NCBI GenBank assembly: GCA_018296165.2
Contig: JACKQL020000041.1
Coordinates: 186,001-250,000, forward strand
Length of the DNA stretch: 64,000 bases
Direction of reading: 5' to 3'
From: Termitomyces sp. T153
Taxonomy: Eukaryota > Basidiomycota > Agaricomycetes > Agaricales > Lyophyllaceae
Shown piece after piece: positions 22,129 through 32,588 of the stretch. Made by a program: the position numbers and the translations under genes. Below the pieces are notes generated by a model. It saw only the letters and a list, made by a program, of their open reading frames with translations. It searched no databases and was not told the origin of the DNA. Numbering within the stretch: the first letter of the stretch is position 1; every line of letters begins with the position of its first letter.

Positions 22129-25000
22129 GATGCAGTTGTTGGCCCTTATAAGGTGGTCACATCCACCATTGCCTACTGTGGTGCATTTGTTAAATGCCCC
22201 ATCCTCATTGTCAAGTGTGTTGGGGCATTTAGTGGCTGCCTTGACTGATAAAGGAAAAAAAGGAAAGATGACTGCAACATTGCCTTCTACATCAGCACAG
22301 GAGAGTAGCACCCCCTCATTGACCACTTAAAAGATGGTTGAGTGACATTTCTCTGCAAAAGAGAAGGGCAAGAGCAAAGCTGAAGAGCCTGAGCCTTCTA
22401 CTACTGTAAATGAGCAAATTGCTCACCTCCAGCAGCTTCATGAAGCTTGAGTGCCAGAGGACATTGGAGCTGACATCTTTGATAACTCTGTAGTGCAGTT
22501 GGCACTATCTCAACTTCTGAACAAACTTGACATTGTTTGTAACCAAAGAGACAAGGCCCAAACAGACCTCTTCCATTCAGCTTTGGGGAAAGAGAAGCAG
22601 GTAGCTTCCCCTCTTCAACTTCCAGAAGCAAAGAAGGCTTGCACAGAGCCTTCTGTGTTTGTTGGGGGATCCTCAATTCAGAGGGCACCATTTGTGCCCT
22701 ATGATGATGATTTGCCTGCTGGTGATGACCAGAGGATGGACAAGCACCCTGATTTCAAGGCATCTTTGCCCATTGCTGGACTATCAAGCCCAGCAATGGC
22801 CAAAGCTAGGCTGCCAAAACCAGCAGCAGCTAAGGCTGGACCATCAAGGTCCACTACAACAAAGGCTAATAGTGTGAAGCCAGCCATAACTCCAATAGTG
22901 GCAGATGACCCTGTGGTTGTTGCCACTCTGATTGCTTTTCCTGTGAACATGCCATGGGGATCAAAGGTGGGAATGATTGAGGTCCTCAAATCAAGGATCT
23001 ATATTATCCCCAGTTTCTTATCTCAGGAGCCTGTTCCAGTAATGCACCAGGATTCCCATGACAAAAAATTCTTTATCACCCAAGTACAAGCTGCTCAAGT
23101 GGCCATGGGTGCCCCAGTGGCATCTGACTCAGGCAGCAATGATGATGATGTCCAAACATCTAAATGACACATTTTAGACAGTGATTCAGCTGATGATGCT
23201 AATGAGCATTGTCACAAGAAGCAACACAATGCTAATACCAAATGGCTGTTAGCTATCAATGCTGAGAAGGCCAAACTGGACCTCAAGCATCTAAATGATA
23301 CAGTGCCTGGCCACTTTCCAGATGGGAGACTATGATGGTTTGCAGGTACTATGAGTGCCAAAACAATTTTAGGAGTATTCTTTACTCCAACTTCTACTAG
23401 TCACCAATGACCAATGCAGTTTTTGTTGGTGACAAAGCAGTCTTTGCTCACTCTACAGAGATGGCAGGAATATCCCATATATCCCCATGCTATGAGTTGT
23501 TATATTGGTGGGCTCCACAAGAGATGCCCATGAATCCAGAGCAGCTATGGCTGCTCCTGAAGCTCATTCAGGAGAGCCAAGCTAGAGTTACAATGAGTGA
23601 GCAGATACATGCTGCTCTTCTCATTCAGGACTTCTATTGGATCTCCTTCTACACTGCTCCAGACCTGAGAAACCGCACTATGTGGTGGGTAATGGAGTTG
23701 ACCTCAGCAGAGTTGGAAACATCTCTACCCAGAAGGGACTGCCATTGGCAACTGGTCTCCTTGCCTTCACATTTGTTGGCCATGCATGGTTATACAGATA
23801 ACAACACATGAGGAGCAGGACTTACTTAAGTCCCAATTAACTGTCACTTCAATATTGATGTGTGGGCACAATACATTCTGCACCATAGCCACCCAGGTTT
23901 GCAGAACCTGTATTCAGGTGTGGCTATCAATGCTTTGTTACATGTAAACTGATGTTCAGTCTTTGGATACATGCTAGGTCAGGCACTAGCTCCAACTACA
24001 CCACATGTGTGAATGGCCTATATGAGGCTGTTTGCTATGGTAACAGCTCAGCCTCATCTCTATCAAGAGTGGTTGATGACTACTGAACCCATGTAGGGGA
24101 GTTTAATCTATTCAACCCCTACACCTTCACTCTATATAGGCTGCAAGTGCTGCCTACACAAATCAATAATCTCAGTGAGATGAAGGTGATATGTCACCTC
24201 CTTGCAAACTGCATGCCCCCTGCCTGAATGAATCATGTGTATATGTATGGTATATGCTTCTTCAATCACCATTGGTCTGAGAGCACACTGCATGTAGACC
24301 TGTTTACAAGGGTTGACAATGAACACCATTATCAGCTCCAAACCATTGGCATGCCCCCTACATTAGAGGGGTATGATGGATGTTATGCCCCTACCACTAA
24401 TGATCAGGAGCACTGTCAAGTGCTCCCACAACTCCATGAGAGTAGAGGCCACTCTTGACTCAGTGCAACTAAATGGCTATGCTATAGTGAGACTGGTATC
24501 TTCACTCACCTCCTGCACTGACCTGCAGAGGTGGTGAGAGCTGCTCTGGCACAAGCAGAGGAGCCATTTTCCATGGATCCTCCTGCAAGTGCAGCTCCAA
24601 CTAAGGAGGGGCCCTCTTTGTCAGTGGCCTCAGCCACAACCAACCCTGCAACAAGCTCTGGTGCATCCTCTCAGGATGCCCCTACAGAAGAGTCTATGAA
24701 ACTGGACTACACCAACAACTCTTCAGTGCTTACAAATTCCCAACTGGCGACAACTCCACAGGTTGTTTCCAGCTCTTCAGATGCAGCCATAGCAACTAAC
24801 ATAGCTACCCTAACTGCTCCTGAGGCTGGATCAAGTGGCTCTATTGATACAGCTAACACTGTATCAGAGTGCTTGGCAGACATTGTGAGCAACAAAGAAG
24901 TGGAGGCCTTGAAGATGGATGAATAGGCTGGGTGAACTACCATTGGAGTTCACCAGTAACATTTGAATGACAACCATGGGCTCACTAAGTGCCCAGTTAG
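22129..25000 (+). pseudogene. gypsy-1 accessory 3' reading frame, part 2
   Basis: Continues part 1 on the far side of LINE-1. 22451-23167 is open for 239 codons: EDIGADIFDNSVVQLALSQL, then a Lys/Ala/Pro-rich region. 23407-23811 has CYELLYWWAPQEMPMNPEQL and MWWVMELTSAELETSLPRR. 23845-24458, with stops, has DVWAQYILHHSHPGLQNLYS and FNHHWSESTLHVDLFTRVDN. 24531-24926 is a Ser/Thr/Ala-rich tail. Together roughly 1000 residues lie between pol and the 3' LTR on the same strand. I recognise no enzyme motif or membrane segment, so an envelope role is not supported. Confidence 0.55.
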
Positions 25001-25196
25001 CACCTAGCACAGTTGGACAGCATGCTAGGACAGTACTATATCCAGTTTATTGAGTAGGATCACTTGATCCTACCACTTTTACAATGTAAGGGTTCTTAAT
25101 CAGACTCCAGTGAGACTCTTGGGTGGGATGCCATATCCCACCTCCTTTTTTGTTTGTTTTACTTTGATGGTTGTGTGAGTTCATTGACAGACTCAT

Positions 25197-25206
25197 AAGG
25201 GGGGTA
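25197..25206 (+). other. polypurine tract of gypsy-1
   Basis: aaggggggta sits directly before the 3' LTR start, the place where plus-strand DNA synthesis is primed. The final bases ta are not purine-only, as is common at this border. Confidence 0.6.
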
Positions 25207-25236
25207 TGTAACAGAGCACCTGCCTGTTACCTCCTT

Positions 25237-26750
25237 TTTTTTTTTTTTTTTTTTAAATCACTTCTTATATTGCGCTCAGCACGTAGGAGCCATGGTGCGC
25301 GGTGCTACAGAGGTCTACTTAAGGTGCTACAAGAGCCACAAAATTCTACGTCCCCCTGTGTACGTGGAGAATGAACAAGCTGGCTTATCCTAAGCTGTTT
25401 TAGGTCATGCTCCCCTAGTAATCCCAATGTACAGAGGGGGGTGTCCAATGCAATGGTGTCTGTTACGAGGTGCCACCCGCAGGTGCAGGCAACAAGGCCG
25501 AGCAACTAAGTGTTATGCCCAACCCGGAGGGAGGAAGGTAAAGGTGAGGGTGGGGAAGGGTGGAACGTTAGAGCTGACATTAGGGAAGAGTGTTGTATCG
25601 TATATTAGAGGAAAATTTGTTTGATGTTTGTGAGGCTCAGGTGAGCCATGCTGTCAGTGTCGGGGGTGTCAGGTTAGACTGTGGCTTGAAGCGGTTCATT
25701 GAGGATATGAATCTGAACAGAGGTTCTAAGGCATTGGGTTTGGTGAGGAGATGAGAGAATGACTCAGCTTTACAATGGAGCTTCTGACGGAGGTAGCAAT
25801 GCCTCTCGAACTGGTAGTGTCAGCACTCAAATAGCATATGGCGGACTGTTTCTACGGTAAGGTTTCCACAGTGGGGGCACACAGGTGTTTCCGAGCATCT
25901 GATGTGGAAGAGGTAATGGTTGAGAGCAATGTGTTGGGTGCAGAGTTGGGTGAGAAGGGAGGAGTGTCATCAGTCAAGGGGTTCAATTAAGCGCATGTAC
26001 GACTTGGAAGGGAGTGATTGGTCGATGGTGTGGCTATGGGCGTATCGTGGTGATAGTTTCCACCGGTCTTTCCATAAGTCGTGCAGGGTCTCGAGCGCGT
26101 GTCAGCGTGTTGCGCTAATACTGACTGGAAGGGGAGATCTGCAAAGTGCGACTGGGAGTGATTTGGTGTTACTGGTGGTGCCTTGGGCTGCTGTTTTTGC
26201 GAGTTCGTCTGCCCTTTTGTTTGGCGTGAAGTCCTTGTGGCCAGGGACCCAGTGTAGCTGCAGGTTGATCACGTCTCGGGTTCTGTCTACCCAAGTGTTG
26301 CCCTGATTGATAGTTTGGCGTCATGCTTGTGCTCATAGAACGTGGTCTTGCTTGGAGTGCAGTTGTTCAGCAGTTGAATGGATGAGGTCTAGGAGGTAGT
26401 GGGCAGGATGGGGCCGCTGGTTAAATAAGGCTTTTAGCATGGCTTGGCTGTCACTGCCAATAATGGCCAGTGCAGGTAGCTGTCGGTTCAAACCGGTTAG
26501 TAGGTGTAGGGCAAGGAGTGTGCCCACTATTTCTGCCTCATAGACTGTGTGGTCAGACGTGGAGCCAAGGTGATAACAGAGGTGAGCTGACTCAACCCTC
26601 CTCACATACAGCACAGCTGCAGCCCCAACGCCTCCCTTGAAACCTGATCCGTCGCAATATATGGCGGCAGGGGCAGAGTTAAAGACCTCCAAAGCAGAGG
26701 CTAGGGCAGACTCCTTGTTGCCTTCGATGCACGTCGTGAACGACAGGGTT
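25237..26750 (-). mobile_element. LINE-2: second non-LTR retrotransposon, strongly 5'-truncated
   Basis: Minus-strand insertion with an 18-T tract (poly(A) complement) at 25237-25254 and perfect 11-bp target duplications gttacctcctt at 25226-25236 and 26751-26761. Only RNase H and the C-terminal zinc finger remain, in about 1.5 kb. It is CpG-rich, so it is younger than the decay of gypsy-1. The sequence differs from LINE-1, so it is a different element of the same broad group. Confidence 0.92.
25660..26740 (-). pseudogene. LINE-2 ORF2 C-terminal part (RNase H and zinc finger)
   Basis: 26333-26692 reads AIYCDGSGFKGGVGAAAV, then TVYEAEIVGTLLALHLL and AIIGSDSQAMLKALF, the first three acidic motifs of RNase H. 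Further on come WVPGHKDFTPNKRADELAK and, at about 25815-25890, CPHCGNLTVETVRHMLFEC, the terminal CCHC finger. Several in-frame stops lie between them, so the copy is dead beyond its truncation. Confidence 0.8.
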
Positions 26751-26958
26751 GTTACCTCCTTAGTATCTTATATAGTGACACTTCTTTCATTATATATCAT
26801 AAGGTAGCATCATATGATGCTACTCTTAAATACTCATGCCATAATTACATAAGGCAGCACCCTACTCTATACTTTGTAGACTAGACCAATCAACTGGTTT
26901 TGACTTACAAGGTGTGAACTGTAAGTTGTGTGACCTGTAACAGAAACATTACACTGCT

Positions 26959-28095
26959 GAACTATACTGTACTAATGCCAAACAACTTGCCCTCTGCACA
27001 CTTCTGGACCTTTTTGTATTTGCTTGTTGTCTGGCATTGTTTCTGCATCACATTTGTTTCATAGTTCTGTTGCTGTGGAAGGTCTTGCTGACAAGTACAG
27101 ACAACACTGCATTAAGCTGTGTAAATTACACCAAGAGTCTCTGCACCAATTTGCTGTCATTGCCCTTGTCTTTGCTTTTGCTAGTGTATTGGAGGTTTAT
27201 AAGTCTGTTGTTGAATTTGATTAGCAAGGTAATGCTCTTTCTATTGATATTGATTTGATTAATTGTTTTTAGTCCCTGTTTATGATGGTTGTAGCAAGAC
27301 TGGGAGACCTTTCTGTTTTCAGCCTGCCAATTTTGATGCTCTGCCTAGCTAGTGAGCATACAAGAAAAACAATGCTGAGTTGCCTGAAAGGTCAGTTGTC
27401 ACTGGCAGATTTACTGTGAACTTGTATGAAGGGTGTCAATTGTATGCTCAATACATTATCTTCAGGTTTCCCATCCTCAATATTCTTTTTATCATCCTAC
27501 TTCATGAGTCAACTTACATTGTGGGTCTTGGTGGACCCATTTTAGTTGGTAATTTGCCTGTTAAAGGTGTCTTGGCTGGTACACTTGCAAAGGAGAAGGG
27601 AAAGGGAAAGGCATGCAAATGATTATTGTAAGTGTTGAATCAATGCATGCATCCATTTTGCCATCATTTCTGTTTGTTGTAGGTAACTGATTGAATATTG
27701 TGCTCTGCTGCATATATACATGTGATTTTTGTCTGCTTATTAATCTGTGAATACAGCAGTAGCTGACTAGGCAGTCTGGTATGCATCCTGTGAATTTTCC
27801 CAGTTCTGTATTTTCCTTTGTGCTAGTACTAATGGGGCATGGAAAGTACTATTGTTATGGTTGTTTAAAGGCATGGGATATGACATGATATGTGTTGTTG
27901 TATGGAGTCACATGGATCTGCATTTGTCATTTTGGCTAGCATTGAAGTGGCATGGAGATTATTATTAATGTGTTGCTGGAACAATGGATCATTAATGATG
28001 CCTGTCACAATGCATGAAACATGCTTATTAATTGCTCTTTAGCCCTTGATTCTTTTAACATCTTTTACAATGACCATTAACTCATCCCTTTAGCA
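26959..28095 (+). pseudogene. coding-like fragments upstream of the Helitron replicase
   Basis: 27273-27350 reads VPVYDGCSKTGRPFCFQPAN and 27380-27622 continues ELPERSVVTGRFTVNLYEG and later VGLGGPILVGNL, before a Lys-rich end. The order resembles a small separate protein often next to such elements in agaric genomes, but I cannot name it. 27623-28095 has no supported frame. Before the gypsy-1 insertion this followed 8479 directly. Confidence 0.35.
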
Positions 28096-30433
28096 ATGAA
28101 TCATAACTCATCTCATTTGTGTGCAAGTAACTCTAAGTTGACCTCTCACTCTTGGTTGAAACACTGGGAGTCAAATGGCAAGGCACTTGCAGTAGGCCAT
28201 TCTTTCCATCCAGTTAGTTGGATGAAAGATCTGACTGTTTATGCTCAGATGTTTCTGTGGCTGTTTCTCTATGGGCTTGGTAGTCCTGGATGTGAGAAAA
28301 CTAAAGTATTGGTCAAGGCACATAAATATAGACTACTAATGTACCATGATAAGTGATTCCAAAGAAACATTGAGTTTCTGTTTGATGCCTTTAGTCATGA
28401 ACAGGTGCAAGCAGCTACTACTGGTGGCTTCTTGGCCATTGAGCAGAAAAACTTTACTCAAATTGCAGAGCATATAGTTAGCTTAAATCCTGACATGTTA
28501 AAGAATCTAGTAGACCATGAGAGCTTGTTAAGCCATGCAGTGATGAGGAGCATATGTGCTTCAAGGCCATCAAAGATTTGGATGCAGTATCTGGGCATGT
28601 GAAAGGAGCTCCAATTGCAAAAAAACATATGTGTAATGAGATATGGATATTGGTTGTTGATAAAGGGGCCACATTCTGGTTTATTATGCTGTCACCTATC
28701 AATGTTTGACATTCTATCTGCTTATACTACATTGATATGGATATAACCTTCCACCCTGACATACTTATAAAGCCTATCATCTAATTGCTTGAAATCCTAT
28801 TGCTGGTGCATGCTTCTTCTATTTTGTGGTTTCTGAATTCATCAAACACATCCTAAGGGTCTCTGCTAATAAGCAAGGATTGTATGGTTACATGTCTGCA
28901 TATTATAGTACCATCAAACAGCAAGGAAGAATGATGTTGCATTTGCATATGCTATTATGGCTAAGGAGAAGCATGTTGCCTGATGAAGCTAGATGCAGAA
29001 TAATGGATCCCCACTCTACTTTCCAAAGAGCTCCAGTTGAGTATTGAAAATCTACCTTCATGGATGATTTTCTAACAGGTTTGATGGATGCTATAGCTGA
29101 TGCTGTAGAAATCATAAGATTACACCTAGTTATGTAGATCCTACTAAATCTATGCCTGAACCACCTCTGCCTCCTTGTGTGCAGTGTGAAATGCTGAACT
29201 GCCAGCCTGAAACCTCTGAAGCAAGTGGACCTGTAGACAAAATTGTGCAGCATTCACAGAGCATACCAGAAATGTAGGGAACTAAGCCTGCTTGTGATGC
29301 TACATCAAACAATAAATCACTTGTTACCCCACTTTCAGACCACTACACTAAATCCAAAGATAATTCGAGTAGTCACAGAGTGAACCCCAAATGCAACAAG
29401 TGCAAAAGTATTGGTAGCTGGTGGAAACATTTCTATTACATGGTGGATGATCCTGTTTCCTGTTGAAATGTTCACACATGTGGTACATCTTACAATAAAA
29501 ACAGATCTAAATAAAAAGGTAAGGAATACAAGGGGTAATGGACAACAAGTGGGGAAAATGCAAGGCACATTTTCCAAAGCCATTGTTCAAGCAAACCAAT
29601 GTTGAACCTACAACTGGAGCACTCAACATGCAGAAATCTCAGCTGTTAATGCTGTTTTGCTGTATGTGACAAAATACATTACAAAGTTGCCTCTGAAAAC
29701 ATACACTGTGTTTGAAGCTGTTAGAACAGTACTTTCTAGAAGTCAAGATATCATAAGTGGACATCTTCCAATACAAGAAAAAGCAAGATCCCTCATGACT
29801 AAGATGGCCAATGTCCTTAGTGCCAAATCTGAGATGGGTTCACTCATGATATGTATGTATCTATTGGGTAATCCAGATCACTATCCAGACCATATTTTCA
29901 TCAACATACATTGGCTCAGTTTTGTCCAGGAAGTAAAACATGCTTGGTTGGAGGATGATATGTTGGTGGAAAATACATATGGTCCTGATAAAATTGCCTT
30001 ATCCAGGAGAAAGGGTCATATGATCAGTTTGTCTCAGGTCTTTGACTACATATACTGTGGACCTGAGCTGCAAGCTATGCCACTGTATGAATGGGCAGTG
30101 AGATGTGAACAGATCAAATTCAGTAAATGGAAAAGAAGGCAGGAAATTGATTCTAATGATGATGAGTGCAAGATACACTCTATCTGTCATCCATCTGCAG
30201 TAACAATATATTTTACAGAGGAGCATCCATTGTCAGCATCACATGCAACTATAGTGCACCCACCTCATCAAAAACAAGTACCCAATCTCATAGGCACAAA
30301 TCTTCCTCAATGTGATAATGACAAAAAAGAAGAATACTGGATTATTATGCTGACATTATTCAAACCATGGCATTCAGATGTTGACCTCAGGAATGACAAC
30401 AACACCTGGAATACAGTCTTTACAAATCCATGA
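28096..30433 (+). pseudogene. Helitron Rep domain, decayed
   Basis: 28096-28602 contains WLFLYGLGSPGCEKTKVLVK and the following Phe-rich stretch of the Helitron-like N-terminal domain. The HUH motif is visible as MMLHLHMLLWL at about 28930-28963. The tyrosine motif YVTKYITK lies at 29663-29686, opening the longest frame (29657-30433, 258 codons). This protein nicks and transfers single-stranded DNA in rolling-circle transposition. Stops at about 28600, 29046 and 29276 and small frame changes break it. Confidence 0.75.
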
Positions 30434-31865
30434 CATGCTTGGTCAGTGAGGTTCCTTTCCCAGCACTTGGTCCAGACCCTCTCCCAAATCCATCAAACTG
30501 GTAAACCATCTCTTTTTCTGATAGGGTCACAAGTGTGGTGGTCACTGTGCCTCATTGCATTACATGCTGATTTGTTGTTCCAGTGCAGCCTGACCAACAA
30601 AGCCTCCATAGTCAGTCACATGTGGGTGGTGGCTTTCTGGCAGCATTGAATAAGCCAAGTGCAGTGTCTAGAATGTTTTCTGCCAAAGGCCACATTACAC
30701 ACAGAAATTGAACTAACAACCCTGTGGTCCCACTTGGGACAAGGAAACATCCCTAAGGACACAATGGTGCCAGCTGAGCCATCATGTGCCAATGAGAAAC
30801 ATGAACATTAAGTACAAGTGCATGGATGCCTGAGATGATTTCTATGCTCAGCTGAAGTCAGGTGGAGTGGTGTTTTCTAATCTGGGACCAGGAAACATAA
30901 TTGAAATGCAGCAGACAGATCATGTAGATGTAGTGGACAAGGGGAATGCAAAAGACTATAGAATACATGTGGATTGTGATAATGAGCTTGGTAAATGCAA
31001 ACTCAAAAGGAGGGGGTATGACATCAACCATGAATGGGCTTCAATAGGATGAACCAATTATGGGTCAAAATTTCAAAGTGACAAATAAACATTCACCCAA
31101 CATATTGGATCAGCTGGGATCATATTGGAAGCATCAAGTCAATGAGATGCAAGCATCTATATAACTCTCCCTATGTATTGGTTTACCTGTTATTATCAAA
31201 ACAAATTTAGCAACAGAGTTGTACATTACTAATGGTCAGGAAGGGTATGGATATGGATGGAAGTCCTGTGTAGGTTCCTCAGGCCAGCAGATGCTAGATG
31301 CTCTATTTGTGAAACTTAAGAATCTTCCAAACATCATGCAGATTGAAGGTTTTCCTGAAAATGTTGTCCCTGTCACCTGAACATCTGAGACTATGGAATG
31401 TTGCTTACCAAACAATCAACAAATTGGTATAACCAGGTCACAGGTAGAAGTTCTTGTAAACTATGCAATTACTGACTATGCAAGCCAAAGGAAGACTAGA
31501 CATTTAATCTAGTAGATCTGTTCAAGTGTCAATCACATCAGGCATACTATACTGCTCTGTCACAAAGCATGGCAGAGGAGATCCTTATTATCAGAGAGTT
31601 TGACAAGAGGATGATACAAGGAAGAGCAAGCAGAGCACTACAGTAAAAATTCAGGAAATTAGAGCTCCTTGGCAAAATTACTCAGTTGAGATACATAGGT
31701 AAACTGCCAAAGAGCTTGCATGATGCACCCAGACATTTGGACTTGATTGCTTTGTTCCATAAGTGTAAGGGCAAATGTTACTTGCCTCCTAAATTGCATC
31801 CTGCCCTTTGTTGGTTGAAATGTGATCTGTTCAATGAATCTGGTTTCATGGATATCCCATAGCAA
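30434..31865 (+). pseudogene. Helitron Pif1-like helicase, C-terminal part only
   Basis: 30867-31052 corresponds to the region before the helicase. From about 31160 one frame reads TNLATELYITNGQEGYGYGW, then VEVLVNYAITDYASQRKT, the characteristic end of Pif1-like helicases of fungal Helitrons. The Walker A and B region expected in between is not visible, so an internal deletion of the ATPase core is likely. The frame near 31660-31860 (on the plus strand) continues with KLHPALCWLKCDLFNES. Confidence 0.6.
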
Positions 31866-31868
31866 ATT

Positions 31869-32588
31869 GTGTCCAAGGACAAGTCTGTCAATTTACCTCT
31901 AGAATCCATAAACACATTTATACCTGCCCAAGGTGCAAGGAGTGCTGTACAAACTCTTGACAGCCCAGGAATACAAAGGATGAGTGGACAGACAGCTTCA
32001 CATTCAAATAAACAGAGGTGCTTGAGCTGTACAGAATCCTCATTGTCAGTGTCCCATAACTAGCAGACTCCTTTTGCTTGCAACTGAAAACTCAATAGTT
32101 GTGCATATGACTCTGTCATTTCTATATTGTTCAACTTGTGCAGAGAAATCCCTTATGGGTGGCTTGTCAGAATGGGAGATATCAGTCCCTGGTTATGCAG
32201 ACATATTGCAAGAGAATTCACAAAAGTCAGACCTGGAGATCATGAAGCCTTAGAGGAATGCAGAGAGTGGCTGTGAATAAAACTAAATTCTAAAAATCAT
32301 GCCATGTTCCCTTTTGGCAAATATACATCCATGCACACATTAGTCAACAAACTCTCAGTAAACAGACGAGTTATGGTGGATTTGTTCATGGCATGTCCAG
32401 AGCAGCACAGAGAGAGCTGTCAGCAGTCAAGCACAAAGTCATGCATGGTTGTACTGCCGTTGGATAGTCAATCCATACATGAACATAGAAAACTTCTGGT
32501 TGCAGACCAGATCACAATGCCAGATATGCAAAGAGCTCCTCATCAGAGTGTTCCAGTTTGTCCATGCACTGTACATATTATATTTTGA
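31869..32588 (+). pseudogene. Helitron C-terminal extension of unknown function
   Basis: After the helicase end, sequence continues with NSCAYDSVISILFNLCREIP around 32090-32150 and FPFGKYTSMHTLVNKLS at about 32308-32360. A Cys followed by Asp-Ser near the start of a domain could suggest a cysteine protease, often carried by eukaryotic Helitrons, but I cannot see the His partner with confidence. Decayed by stops. Confidence 0.4.

Larger units (their letters stand above)
8485..26953 (+). mobile_element. Ty3/gypsy LTR retrotransposon (gypsy-1), nested by three later insertions
   Basis: Bounded by two LTRs of 222 bp each once the LINE in the 3' copy is removed, with TGTAA..TTACA ends and a near-perfect 5-bp target duplication. 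Internal order on the plus strand is gag (capsid plus zinc knuckle), protease, reverse transcriptase, RNase H, a remnant of the integrase C-terminal end with a chromodomain-like segment, and then a long extra reading frame before the polypurine tract at 25197. After subtracting the inserts the element is about 10.3 kb. Nearly all CpG has been lost and stops occur throughout, so it is dead. Confidence 0.9.
25207..26953 (+). repeat. 3' LTR of gypsy-1, split by LINE-2
   Basis: 25207-25236 (tgtaacag..gttacctcctt) and 26762-26953 (tagtatct..aacattaca) join to give 222 bp, exactly the length of the 5' LTR. The target duplication of LINE-2 accounts for the repeated gttacctcctt. Confidence 0.9.
28096..32588 (+). 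mobile_element. decayed Helitron (replicase-helicase)
   Basis: Plus-strand remains of a RepHel protein: Helitron-like N-terminal domain, HUH replication initiator motifs, the C-terminal part of a Pif1-type helicase and an extra C-terminal region. CpG is nearly absent and stops are frequent. I could not find the TC 5' end or the CTRR 3' end with hairpin, so the limits given are those of the coding remains only. Confidence 0.75.

Noticed and set aside
15830..25000. Envelope gene in gypsy-1
   Set aside because: The position fits, but I see no signal peptide, furin-like site or transmembrane segment in the readable parts.
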